Of a DNA stretch of 64,000 nt, positions 25,768 to 35,700 are shown piece after piece. This DNA is from CBDCUE01 sp965222515. GTDB lineage: Bacteria; Pseudomonadota; Alphaproteobacteria; Rickettsiales; JABIRX01. The position numbers were made by a program, and so were the translations under genes. The notes beneath the pieces are model-generated. The model saw nothing but the letters and a program-made list of their open reading frames with translations, had not been told where the DNA came from and did no database searches. Location of the stretch: NCBI GenBank assembly GCA_965222515.1, contig CBDCUE010000019.1, positions 110,095 through 174,094 of the forward strand, written 5' to 3'. Position 1 is the stretch's first letter, and every line of letters starts with the position of its first letter.

Positions 25768-26301
25768 ATGATAGATTTTTTAAATAATATTAAAAAGAAC
25801 GACCCTGCGGCAAAGAATTATCTTGAGATAATTCTTTGTTATCCGATAGTTCACATAATGTTTTTTCATAGAATAGCATATTTTTTGGCAAAATATGAGA
25901 TCCCTATTTTACCGAGATTCATAGCCCATATTGGTAGGTTTTTAACAGGTATAGAAATTCATCCAAAAGCTGAAATAGGCAAGAATTTTTTTATCGATCA
26001 CGGTATGGGAGTGGTAATAGGTTCATCTACAATAATTGGTAATAATGTTGTTCTTTATCAAAATGTCACTTTAGGAGGCAGAAATAATAAAGATACTAAG
26101 AGGCATCCAACTATTGGCAATAATGTCATAATTGGAGCAGGAGCAAAAATTTTGGGTAATATTAAAATTGGAAATAACTCAAAAATTGGAGCAGGAGCAG
26201 TAGTAATAAACGACCTTGCCAAAGAAAAAATAGTCGTGGCAGATATCGCTAAAGAATTAAAAAAAGTAGAAGGTAAAATCATTGAATATTATATGATTTA
26301 G
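25768..26301 (+). CDS. cysE: Serine O-acetyltransferase (short type)
   Basis: A 177-residue left-handed beta-helix acetyltransferase with hexapeptide repeats (IEIHPKAEIGKNFFIDHGMG, VVIGSSTIIGNNVVLYQNVT, RHPTIGNNVIIGAGAKILGN). The catalytic His is in FFIDHGMGVVIG and the LGG-x-x-x-x-K region is present. It lacks the long N-terminal domain of E. coli CysE, like the Gram-positive/EpsC-sized forms. The C-terminus ends EYYMI, and a terminal Ile is the feature by which CysE binds CysK. It is the last gene of the operon. Confidence 0.92.
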   Translation: MIDFLNNIKKNDPAAKNYLEIILCYPIVHIMFFHRIAYFLAKYEIPILPRFIAHIGRFLTGIEIHPKAEIGKNFFIDHGMGVVIGSSTIIGNNVVLYQNVTLGGRNNKDTKRHPTIGNNVIIGAGAKILGNIKIGNNSKIGAGAVVINDLAKEKIVVADIAKELKKVEGKIIEYYMI

Positions 26302-26726
26302 TTAAAATTATGGCTAGAATTGGAATTATCACCCCCCCTCCCCCATTATAGGTAGCTTTAGGGAGTCACAAGTCTAGAAAAGGGAGCGTTAAATCGATTG
26401 AGTTTTTAGTTTTCATATTCCTTCCAAACTTTGAAAGATTTTACTTGGTATTTGTATGATGCACCCATTTGGTCAGACAGCTTTTTTAGAAAAGTCGTAG
26501 ACAAAAAGGAAGAAAACTACCGTAAGTTTTTAGGTTAAATCAACAAAAATAAACCTAACCTAAAAATAAGATGATTATAAAAACCATCTCCTCTCATAGC
26601 CATCGGCACCTCTGCCTGTGCTACAAAAGTAAATATAAATTATTTTCTTAAAAAGACAAATAAAATATATCATCTTCTCTCCAGTAAATACCTAAAAGAA
26701 CAAAACTCTTTCACATATTAACCACG

Positions 26727-26900
26727 CTAAATTGCTGAAGGAGTGCTATAATCTAAAGATTGATGCAATCTTTCATTGTTATAAAATAAAATATATTCTT
26801 TAATATTTTTCTTTTAATTCTTTTCCATCAGCAAGAGGGTTTATGAATATTTCTTCATATTTAATAGTTCTCCAAAATCTTTCAATAAATATGGATATTT
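26727..26900 (-). pseudogene. IS3-family OrfB, C-terminal remnant
   Basis: Minus-strand translation gives IERFWRTIKYEEIFINPLAD, then after a one-base frameshift IKEYILFYNNERLHQSLDYS and TPSAI-stop at 26727. This is the well-known C-terminus of IS3-group integrase-type transposases (ERFWR-IKYE ... FYNNER-HQSL-Y-TP). The catalytic core is missing or unrecognisable, so it is inactive. Confidence 0.75.
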
Positions 26901-27082
26901 ATGATAGTTCTTATTATTGTTTCTGCTAAAATAGTATAACACCATACCATCAAAAAATTAACTTTTCTATTAATTTTTTGATAATAAAGATTAGAACGAT
27001 TAAAGGACAATAGATTACATTTGTTTGTTATGCTTACTTAAACTGTCATTATGTAAAATTAACATAACTTTTTTGCTAGTAT

Positions 27083-27367
27083 CTAGCTTTCTAATGCTTT
27101 TTTTAAAAAGTCTCTTTCAACCTGTAATTGTCCTATTTTTTTATATAAAGATTGGGTTTCTTCTAATGTTTTTTCTGAAAAAAACTTATTTTTGCTATCA
27201 TAAATATTAGTTGCAGATTCTTTCAAAACCCTTACCCATTTATGAACAGCTGCTTTGCTTACCCCATATTTATTACATATCTCAATGCAACTCATATCGC
27301 CCTCTAAAAATTTTAAGGCTATTTTTTATTTTAAATTACTATTGTAACTTTTTCTTATTTTGGTCAT
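27083..27367 (-). pseudogene. IS3-family OrfA with in-frame stop
   Basis: From ATG 27367 the frame reads MTKIRKSYNSNLK, then TAA, then KIALKFLEGDMSCIEICNKY and GVSKAAVHKWVRVLKES (helix-turn-helix), ending IGQLQVERDFLKKALES, the leucine-zipper end typical of IS3 OrfA. An ORF from the internal ATG at 27295 is open but lacks the N-terminal helix. The stop at codon 14 and the damaged OrfB make the element inactive. Confidence 0.8.
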
Positions 27368-27445
27368 TCTTTTACCATTAAATTATTTATTAATATAATA
27401 GTAATTTTCTTACAATCTGTCTACAAAAATCTACAAAAAACTGAC

Positions 27446-27625
27446 TCAATTTAGGGGTGCATCATAATTCATAAATTCTAATTTAGCATGAACAGAGGAG
27501 TTAAAATCAAGAAGTTTTACCATGGGAGTAGCACCTTGGGCAAGACTAGGATTCTCGTCTTTTATTCTTTTTTCAAGAGAGGAATCTATTTTTTCTATAA
27601 GTTTTACATCTGAAGTATTTTGCAT
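27446..27625 (-). pseudogene. Truncated start of a CysK-like PLP enzyme, cut by IS3 end
   Basis: A 59-residue ORF starting MQNTSDVKLIEKIDSSLEKR. Its part GATPMVKLLDF ... HAKLEFMN resembles GNTPLVRINKL ... IAKLEFYNP at the start of the CysK encoded at 24833. The next residues (YDAPLN-stop) come from the IS3-type end, so the remainder of the gene is lost. The similarity covers only about 20 residues and the identification is tentative; a threonine-synthase-like or other fold-type-II enzyme is equally possible. Confidence 0.4.
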
Positions 27626-28044
27626 ATTTATTAATTTTGTCTTAGAATTTTTTTTATTTTAATAGATCAATGATTTTTGATACCAAGATTATACAACCAA
27701 AAAACATTTTTTACAATTTCATTATTATTCTTTTAAAACAAAAGGGGCAAGTCTTGACTTTTGGCTTTGCAAGCAGGTCAGAGGCATTTGATGCAAATAA
27801 TACTATTTTAGCTTTATAATTGACCTATAACCAAAAAGATGTTTAGTAGAAATTGTTTTTTTTAATTATTTGTTAGCCATAGCTAACAGATTATTAAAAA
27901 AAGCAATTTATGCTGAGCAGATTGAAGGCTATAGGTCAATTATAAAACTAAAATAGTATAAGACCTTTGCACAAGAGTATGTCATTTTTTTATTTCTTGT
28001 GAGTATGAAATTCTAAAAAACTGGGCATAATACACTAGAACAAA
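27626..28044. other. Intergenic region with MITE
   Basis: Apart from the MITE at 27801-27958 nothing is recognised. 27660-27800 is AT-rich with no ORF of note. 27959-28044 lies downstream of the amidotransferase gene and has no clear terminator. Confidence 0.5.
27801..27958. mobile_element. MITE copy 1 (IS630-type ends)
   Basis: A 158-bp element with terminal inverted repeats: TACTATTTTAGCTTTATAAT at the left and its near-complement at the right, both continuing into TTGACCTATA. The interior holds a second inverted pair around GTTAGCCATAGCTAAC. It is nearly identical to the element at 50182-50338 in opposite orientation. TA at the borders fits IS630/Tc1-type insertion. It has no coding capacity. 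Confidence 0.8.
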
Positions 28045-28770
28045 TCAATTTTGTTTTAGCATAGATGATTTTTTAATAAATTCTAAAAAAATATTTTTAT
28101 CAAGATAGCTAACATTATATTCAGGGTGCCACTGCACTCCAAGCATAAAAGGATAATTTATATGCTCAAATGCTTCAATTACCCCATCATTTGCTCTTGC
28201 TGAGATAATTAAATCTTTTGCTAGATTTTTTACTGCTTGATGGTGAGAACTATTAATCTTTCCCGTTTCTTGATTATTAGCTAATTTATATAAAATAGTG
28301 TCTTTTGTAATATTGATATTTTGGCCAGCAATATCATAAGGTTTTATTTCGTGCTCTTCAAAATCCTCTATTTCATCTGGAATATGTTGAATTAAATCTC
28401 CTCCTAAAATAACATTTAATAATTGCATACCACCACAAATACCAAAAATCGGCATTTTTTTGACAATCGCTTTTTCAGTTATTTGCCATTCAAATTTTGT
28501 TCTATTTTCTTTTAATGTTATCTCACTATGAACTTCTTTTGAGCCATAGAAACTAGGAGAAATATCAAAATGACCACCAGTAATGATCAAGCCATCAATA
28601 ATATTTAGATATTCTTCTGTTGCACTTAAATCAAATGGCAATAAAATAGGAGTTCCTCCTGCTTTAGTTACCGCATTGATATAATTTTCTCTAAGTGCAT
28701 AATAGGGCATATGAGAATATTTTTGATTATCTTCAAAATCCAAAGTAATTCCAATTATTGGTTTGTTCAT
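28045..28770 (-). CDS. Class-I glutamine amidotransferase-like hydrolase (peptidase C26)
   Basis: A 241-residue protein of the gamma-glutamyl-gamma-aminobutyrate hydrolase (PuuD-like) group. It opens KPIIGITLDFEDNQ, has IDGLIITGGHFDISP, the nucleophile elbow FGICGGMQLLNVILGG, and the catalytic pair LGVQWHPEYN. All three catalytic residues (Cys, His, Glu) are visible. Related genes are common in Rickettsiales and annotated only generically. No polyamine genes lie nearby, so the substrate is unknown. It is divergent from hemC with a 79-base gap. Confidence 0.8.
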   Translation of the reverse strand: MNKPIIGITLDFEDNQKYSHMPYYALRENYINAVTKAGGTPILLPFDLSATEEYLNIIDGLIITGGHFDISPSFYGSKEVHSEITLKENRTKFEWQITEKAIVKKMPIFGICGGMQLLNVILGGDLIQHIPDEIEDFEEHEIKPYDIAGQNINITKDTILYKLANNQETGKINSSHHQAVKNLAKDLIISARANDGVIEAFEHINYPFMLGVQWHPEYNVSYLDKNIFLEFIKKSSMLKQN

Positions 28771-28849
28771 TTTTTTTAGAGTTTATATTATGTTGTTATT
28801 TTCTTTTATAATAATACAGTTTATAGTGGCATTTTTTTTATAAAACACA

Positions 28850-29782
28850 ATGAAAAACATCAAAATAGGAACAAGAAAAAGTCCTTTGGCATTATATCAA
28901 GCAGAAAAAGTTAAAGAAGAATTGTTACAAAAAAACAATGATTTAACAGAAAAAAATATAGAAATAGTAAAATTTATTACTTCAGGAGATAAATTTTTAG
29001 TAGCAGATATTAGTAAAATTGGTGGTAAAGAAATTTTTACTAAAGAAATAGAATTAGCTTTGCTTAATAATGAAATAGATATTGCAGTTCATTCTGCAAA
29101 AGATGTGCCTGCTATTTTAAACAAGAATTTAGAAATTGCTGGTTATTTAAAAAGAGCATCTTGTAATGATGCTTTTATTTCACAAAAATATCAAAAATTA
29201 GCAGATTTAGAAAAAGGATCTGTGCTTGGCACATCTTCTATCAGAAGAAAATCGGCTATTTTACAAAAATATCCCCACTTAAATATAATCAATATTAGAG
29301 GTAGTGTAGGAACTAGAATTGAAAAAATGAAAAAAGATAATTTAGCAGGAATTATTTTAGCAGAAATTGGAGTGATAAGGTTAAAATTAGAATATAACAT
29401 TAAAGAAATATTGCCTCATAATTTGCTTCTGCCCTCAGCAGGGCAAGGTGCAATTGCCCTTGAGACTAGAAAAACAGATAGTGATATTTTGCCCTATATT
29501 AAAAATATTAATTGTTTAAAAACAGAAATATCAGTAAATTTAGAAAGAGAATTTATGAAAGATATAGATGGCAGTTGCAAAACTCCTATAGGTGTTTTGG
29601 TTAGTTGTATTGATAATGAATTTCTACAAATTCAAGCAGAAATTATTCATCCTAAAAAATTAGAGAAACACAAAAAAGAAAAAATATGCAAATTAGCAGA
29701 TGCTAAAAATGTTATTTTAGCAATGTCAAAAGAACTACAAAAAGAAGCAAAAGAAGTTTTTAAGTTTATTGCTAAAGATTAA
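28850..29782 (+). CDS. hemC: Porphobilinogen deaminase (hydroxymethylbilane synthase)
   Basis: A 310-residue enzyme that polymerises four porphobilinogen units to hydroxymethylbilane. The start IKIGTRKSPLALYQAEKVKE, the HSAKDVPA block, LGTSSIRRKSAIL, IIAEIGVIRL-type segment, LPSAGQGAIALETR, and the cofactor-binding cysteine in DIDGSCKTPIGV are all present. Length is typical. It feeds both heme (hemN at 48813) and siroheme (cysG). Confidence 0.95.
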   Translation: MKNIKIGTRKSPLALYQAEKVKEELLQKNNDLTEKNIEIVKFITSGDKFLVADISKIGGKEIFTKEIELALLNNEIDIAVHSAKDVPAILNKNLEIAGYLKRASCNDAFISQKYQKLADLEKGSVLGTSSIRRKSAILQKYPHLNIINIRGSVGTRIEKMKKDNLAGIILAEIGVIRLKLEYNIKEILPHNLLLPSAGQGAIALETRKTDSDILPYIKNINCLKTEISVNLEREFMKDIDGSCKTPIGVLVSCIDNEFLQIQAEIIHPKKLEKHKKEKICKLADAKNVILAMSKELQKEAKEVFKFIAKD

Positions 29783-29783
29783 A

Positions 29784-29883
29784 GCAAGAAGAAAATTCCC
29801 CTTAACTTGTGATTGTAACGAAATTAGAAAAATGCTTAAGGCAACTGTGTAAATGTGCAGGAATGAGGGGGATGTTTTCTTGC
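29784..29883. other. Structured convergent intergenic element (hemC/topA)
   Basis: A 100-base segment whose ends pair: GCAAGAAGAAAATTCCCC (29784-29801) against GGGGGATGTTTTCTTGC (29867-29883), with nested CTTAA (29801-29805) / TTAAG (29836-29840). There is no T-tract directly after the outer stem. It lies between convergent genes, so it could serve as a two-way transcription barrier, a repeat element or a structured RNA. It does not match SRP, RNase P or tmRNA signatures I know. Confidence 0.4.
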
Positions 29884-29924
29884 ATTCACCTTGTCCATAA
29901 AGAAGACTGCTGATAAAACCCCGC

Positions 29925-32375
29925 TTACTTCTTATTTTCTATAATTTCTAAAGCTTTTTCTAAAGTTACTTCATCATATTCTACTCCTTTTGGCAGAGCT
30001 AGGTTCTTTTTTCCTATTTTTAAATATGGCCCATATCTTCCTTTCATTTTTTTTATTTCATTACCATCTTTATCTTTTCCTAAAACATCTCCTGAAAATT
30101 TTGTAGATTTTTTGCTGGCTGATAATAATTCTACTGCTTTTTCAAGAGTAATAGTAAATAATTCATCACTACTGATTGAGGCCGATTTTGCTTCATTTTT
30201 AAGATAAGGACCAAATTTTCCATTATTTACAATGATAGGTTGGTTATTTTCTGGATGATTCCCAATGTTTTTTGGCAAGGCAATGATTTTTTGAGCTAGC
30301 TCCCAATCAAGTTCTTCTATTGAAACAAATTTTGGCACAGATGATCTTTTTACCTTGTCATTTTCTTTTGTTTCTAAATAAAAACCATAAGGACCTTTTT
30401 TTAGAATCACCTCTTCTCCATTTGCCAATTTTCCCAAAACTTTATCTTCTGTGATTGCCTCATCATTAGATGTTTCCGTGCTATCTGTTTGTCTGGTAAA
30501 TTCACAATCAGGATAGTTGTCGCAAGCTATAAAAGCTCCAAATTTACCAAATTTGACTTGCAGTTTTCCTTTTTTGCAAGATGAACAAGATCTGTCAATC
30601 TCTCCTTTTTCATTTTTAAAATAATGAAATTCCAATTTTTTAGTAATAGCTTCAATTATTGTAGGAATTTCAACATCCAATATTTTTTTTGATACTTTGT
30701 CAAATCCTTGCCAAAAATCCTGCATAAATTTTTTCCACTCCACCTCACCACTAGCGATATGATCCAAACCTTCTTCTAATTTTGCCGTAAAATCATACTC
30801 AAAATATTTCTCAAAAAAACTCATTAAAAAACTAGTAACAATCATCCCTCTTTCTTCAGGAAAAAATCTTTTTTGCTCTAATCTAACATATTCTCTTTCT
30901 TGAATGATAGAAATAATATTTGCATAGGTTGATGGTCTTCCTATGCCCAATTCTTCCATTTTTTTTACTAAACTTGCTTCATTATATCTAGGTGGTGGTT
31001 CAGTAAAATGTTGCTTTGCTTCTAAATTATGTAAGTCTAAAGCCTTCTGCTCTGTTAAATTAGGCAAAAGATTATCTTCTTTTTTAGTGCTACCATAAAT
31101 TTCTGTCCAACCTTTAAATTTAAGCACAGTTCCCACTGCCTTAAATAAATAATTTTGATCGGAAGAGATTATTTCTACACTGGTTTGCTCTGTTTCTTGC
31201 TCACTCATTTGTGATGCAACTGTTCTTTGCCAAATTAATTTATATAATTTATATTGTTCTTCTGATAAAGATTGCTTGATGTCATCTGGTGCTAGATTTA
31301 TATGAGTTGGTCTGATTGCCTCATGGGCTTCTTGAGCATTTTTTACTTTACTTACATAAAAATTAGGTTTTGCAGGAATATATTTATCTCCATATTTATC
31401 TTTTACCCAATCTCTTATACTACTAATTGCTTCTTGAGAAATTGTTACCCCATCTGTTCTCATATAAGTAATTAATCCTGTTGTTTGCCCCTCTAATTCT
31501 ATTCCCTCATATAATCTTTGAGCAACCGACATTGTTCTTTTGGCAGTAAAACCTAATTTGTTTGAAGCATCTTGCTGCAAGGTGGAGGTGATGAAAGGAG
31601 GGTAGGGTTTTCTTTTTACCAGCCTGCTTTTTATGCTATTTACTGCATAATCTAACTTTTTTATTTCTTGTTCTAATTTTGTTGCTTCTTTTTCATTTTT
31701 TATAGATAATTTTTCTAGCTTTTCTCCTTTAACTGCAACCAAATTAGCATTAATATTTTCTTTTTTATCATTATTAAAAATTGCTTTTATATCCCAATAT
31801 TCTTGAGAATTAAATTCTTCAATATCTAATTCTCTTTGACAAATAAGTTTTAAGGCAACTGATTGAACTCTACCAGCTGACTTACTTCCTGGTAATTTTC
31901 TCCATAAAATTGGAGATAAAGTAAATCCTACTAAATAATCCAAGACTCTTCTTGTGGTTCCAGCATCTACTAAATTTTGATCTATTTCTCTTGGGTTTTT
32001 AATAGCATTCAAGATAGCTTTTTTAGTTATTTCATTAAAAACTACTCTTTCTACAATGATATCTTTAGGCAGTTTCTTTCTGTTTTTTAATTCATCAAAA
32101 AGATGCCAAGAAATAGTTTCTCCTTCCCTGTCAGGATCGGTTGCTAGAATAAGTTTTTTTGCACTTTTTACTTCTTTAGCAATTAAATCAAAATGTTTTT
32201 TTGATTTGCTGTCAACTAGATAAGTTAATTTGAAATCTTGATCTGGCAAAACAGCATCTTTTTTAGAAGGTAAATCTCTAATATGTCCAAAAGAAGCTAA
32301 AACCTTATAATCTTTTCCCAAATATTTATTAATAGTTTTGGCTTTAGCAGGTGATTCTACAATTAGTAAATACAT
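29925..32375 (-). CDS. topA: DNA topoisomerase I
   Basis: An 816-residue type IA topoisomerase relaxing negative supercoils. The TOPRIM domain opens MYLLIVESPAKAKTINKYLG and contains ATDPDREGETISWHL. The catalytic tyrosine is about residue 304 in GLITYMRTDGVTIS. LGIGRPSTYANIISIIQERE follows. One C-terminal zinc ribbon (CSSCKKGKLQVKFGKFGAFI with CDNYPDC) precedes two or three topoisomerase C-terminal repeats with alternating GPYLK blocks, ending KGVEYDEVTLEKALEIIENK. The arrangement fits alphaproteobacterial TopA. It is a single gene, convergent with hemC. Confidence 0.96.
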   Translation of the reverse strand: MYLLIVESPAKAKTINKYLGKDYKVLASFGHIRDLPSKKDAVLPDQDFKLTYLVDSKSKKHFDLIAKEVKSAKKLILATDPDREGETISWHLFDELKNRKKLPKDIIVERVVFNEITKKAILNAIKNPREIDQNLVDAGTTRRVLDYLVGFTLSPILWRKLPGSKSAGRVQSVALKLICQRELDIEEFNSQEYWDIKAIFNNDKKENINANLVAVKGEKLEKLSIKNEKEATKLEQEIKKLDYAVNSIKSRLVKRKPYPPFITSTLQQDASNKLGFTAKRTMSVAQRLYEGIELEGQTTGLITYMRTDGVTISQEAISSIRDWVKDKYGDKYIPAKPNFYVSKVKNAQEAHEAIRPTHINLAPDDIKQSLSEEQYKLYKLIWQRTVASQMSEQETEQTSVEIISSDQNYLFKAVGTVLKFKGWTEIYGSTKKEDNLLPNLTEQKALDLHNLEAKQHFTEPPPRYNEASLVKKMEELGIGRPSTYANIISIIQEREYVRLEQKRFFPEERGMIVTSFLMSFFEKYFEYDFTAKLEEGLDHIASGEVEWKKFMQDFWQGFDKVSKKILDVEIPTIIEAITKKLEFHYFKNEKGEIDRSCSSCKKGKLQVKFGKFGAFIACDNYPDCEFTRQTDSTETSNDEAITEDKVLGKLANGEEVILKKGPYGFYLETKENDKVKRSSVPKFVSIEELDWELAQKIIALPKNIGNHPENNQPIIVNNGKFGPYLKNEAKSASISSDELFTITLEKAVELLSASKKSTKFSGDVLGKDKDGNEIKKMKGRYGPYLKIGKKNLALPKGVEYDEVTLEKALEIIENKK

Positions 32376-32706
32376 TTTTTGTTTTTGTAAGTTATTTTAA
32401 AGAGCCAGATACAATTGTATAGCAATTTTAATTCAAAAAAATAAAAGATAAGGACATAAATTTAAAAAATCAATTTTTTTTTATTGTAGGAGTTGGCACT
32501 GCAACATAACTATAGATAAAAGTTAAGATTAAGATATTTTTTATAGAATAACAGATTTTAACTAGCATAAATCATATCAAGGGACTTGGAAAATCTTTTG
32601 GTTTTTCTATTAAACCTAGCCAAATAATTTCTAACTAAAGAATTATTTTTATTATTAGATTTGTTAAAATAACTATTTTACACACTTTTCTTTTTATTTT
32701 CTATAA
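32376..32706. other. Intergenic region topA - RND pump
   Basis: 331 bases with no ORF of interest. A perfect 12-base palindrome ATACAATTGTAT lies at about 32409-32420, ~40 bases upstream of the topA start, and could be an operator. The rest is AT-rich; no terminator for the pump operon is evident. Confidence 0.4.
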
Positions 32707-35700
32707 TTATGTCTTAATATCCTCCCCAAAAAATCGCTCACCAATTAATAGTAGGGCTGGGGTTAGAAATAGGGTTAGAATTGTGGCGAAGAACAATCCT
32801 CCTGCTATGGTTGTTGCTAATTGTTGCCACCATTGACTTGATGGAGCCCCAAAATATATTTGTGCTTTAAAAAAATTTATATTTACACTGAAAATCATTG
32901 GAATCAAACCCAAAATTGTGGTGATTGCAGTAAGTAATATTGGCCTTAATCTTCTTTGAGCAGTTGCTACTATGGCATCTTCTACATTGTCAAATTTGTT
33001 TTTCAATAACAAGAAACTATCTATAAAAATAATGTTATTATTTACCACTATTCCAGCAAGTGATATAACTCCAACTCCACACATCACAATACCAAATGTA
33101 GTTCCTGTAATTAATAATCCTAACAATACCCCCGCTATGGAGAAAAAAATTGCAGTTACTATGATTATCATTTTATAAAAAGAATTAAATTGCATCACAA
33201 GTAACAAAGCCATTAACATTAAAGCTAGAAAAAAAGAATTTTTTAGAAAATCCTCACTTTCTTGCTGATCTTTTTCATCTCCTAAAAATTTTATCTCAAT
33301 CTGATCATTTTTCTTCTGCTTCTCTAACCATTCTTTTATCTCTATAATAATATTAGAAACTACTTTGTTTTTTTTAGCACTTGCTCTAATATTTACCACT
33401 CTTTTGCCATCAACTCTTTCTATAGAACTAATTTCTGGCACCGCTTTTTTTTTAACAAAATTAGAAATCGGTATAGCCTTACCATTTTTTAAAATTATTT
33501 TTAAATTATCAAATTGTGATAAGTTTCTATATTTTTTTGGAAACCTAATAACTATATCTACCTCATCTTCATTATCATCAGGATGATATTTTGAAGCAAC
33601 TGCCCCCACTGTTACTAATTTAGTGAAATCTCCAATATCCTCTAATGACACCCCTGCTTTTTTAGCCAATTCTGTATCCACTTCAAACCTCCATTCAATC
33701 GCATTAACTGGTCTTGAATCTTCAATATCATTTAAATCATTTCTAGTTTTTAAATATGAAACAATTTTTTCTGCTACTAAAAACATAGCTTGTGAATTAT
33801 CAGAACTTAATTCTATCTGCACATCTTTACCAGATGATGGCCCTTTTTTCTCCTGACCTATTTCAATGATAATCCCCGCCACATCTTCCAAATCTTCTCT
33901 AATATTTGCTAAAATAACCGCCGCTTTTTCTCTTACTTGCCAATCTTGAAAATCTAATTGAATTGTTGCGATATTATCTTTTGCTTGCTCCTGACCTTCA
34001 TTTTGCCCTGATCCTGTTCTACTATAAAAAATCCTTATTTGGTCTTGATAAAACAAAATTATTTTTTCAATTTCTTTAGTAATATTATCTTTTTCATAAA
34101 TAGATAAATTACCTCTTGCCCTAATATTAATAGTAGCATTATTAGGTTCTATTTTAGGAAAAAACTCTGTTCCTTTGCCAAAAGAAGTAAATAAAATTAT
34201 TATAATAAATAACAAAAAAAATACAGTTGATAAAACCAAAAATGGTTTTTTTAAAAAAAACCTAATTAATTTCACATATCCTCTAACAAAGCTTTTACCA
34301 AAAATATATTGATTAGCTTCTTTATCTGGCTTTAGAAAACTTCCCAAAACAGGAATAAAAACTAAAGCCATCAATAAAGAAGAACTTAAAGTTATAATTA
34401 AAGTAAGAGGAATAAATTTCATAAATTGCCCTACCAATCCAGGCCAAAATAATAAAGGTAAAAATACTATTAAAGTTGTAATAGTAGAAATAATAATAGG
34501 TGTTCTCATTCTAATAACCGCTGCTGCAAAAGCTTTTTTGGCAGAAATATCTTTTCTTAGCAAGGTAGAAGCATATTCAACCACCACAATAGAGGCATCA
34601 ACCAACAATCCAACAGATAAAATCAATGCAAATAATACTACTACATTTAAAGTGATGCCTAAATATTGCAAAATTAATATTGCAATAAAAAAAGAACCCG
34701 GAACAGTAAGAGCTACCAAAAAAGAAGCTCTAAGGCCAATGGTAAATAATAAAGTAATCAACACCAATAATATTGCTAAAATAATGTTATTTTGCAAATC
34801 TTGATTAGTCTCCATAATTCTTTTTGATGAATCATTACCATAAATAATTGCTAAATTTGAAGGAAGATTGCTTTTTTCTTTAGCAAGTAAAGATTTTACT
34901 TTTTTGATAGTCTCAATAACATTTTCTCCAGTTCTTTTAGCAATTTCTAAAGTAATAGCATCTTCTCCATTTATTCTTGCTATTGATTTTCTATCTTTAT
35001 AATTTTTTTTAATGGTGGCAATATCTGATATTTTGATAATTTTATTTTGATATTGCTTGATAGGAATAGTTAAAATATCTTTAGTGTTTTTGATTAGGCT
35101 GGGAATTCTAATCGAAAATCTACTATTGCTAGAAGTAATCTCACCTGCTGTAATCAACACATTATTATCAATTATTTGCTGAACTATATCAAAAGAAATT
35201 TTATAATTTTCTAATTGCACAGGATCAATAATAATTTCTACTACATCCTCTAAATTACCAGCAATCTGCACAGATAATATCTCAGGCAATCCCTCTATTT
35301 TGTTTTTTAAATTTCTAGCAATATTAATTAATGATCTTTCTTCTAATGTTCCTGTTAAGATTAAATTTAAAACAGGTCTTTGGCTTAAATTAATTTCTTT
35401 AATAAATGGTTCATCTATGTTTTTGGGTAAATTTGCTTTGGCTTCATCTGTTTTTTCTCTCACATCTTTTAAGGCTTTTTCTTGATCAAACCCTGCTTGA
35501 AATTCTAAAATAATAGTAGCACCATTTTCTCTTGCATAAGAATTAATCTTATCAACATTGCTGATAGTTTTTAATTTATTTTCTAAGGGTTTGATGAGCA
35601 ATCTTTCTGAATCAGAAGGAGAAATACCTTCCAAGTAAGTGGAGATATAAATGATAGGAATTGTTACATCTGGATATTCTTCTTTAGGGATATTTGAGTA

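Larger units (their letters stand above)
26302..27445. other. Gene-poor region dominated by IS3-type remnant
   Basis: No intact gene is present. 26302-26456 has a C-rich run (near 26330) and nothing recognisable. From 26457 the DNA is a decayed IS3-type element. 26560-26700 within it shows no clear coding similarity. Confidence 0.55.
26457..27470. mobile_element. IS3-family element, degenerate
   Basis: The outer ends TGATGCACCC (26458) and GGGTGCATCA (to ~27470) are inverted copies that continue imperfectly inward (GTCAGACAG against CTGACTC). Between them on the minus strand lie an OrfA remnant (27083-27367, in-frame stop) and an OrfB C-terminal remnant (26727-26900, frameshift). At about 1 kb it is shorter than a full IS3 (1.2-1.5 kb). 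It interrupts a CysK-like gene start at its right end. Confidence 0.7.

Noticed and set aside
29784..29925. SRP RNA, 6S RNA, RNase P RNA or tmRNA between hemC and topA
   Set aside because: None of the conserved cores of these RNAs is visible.
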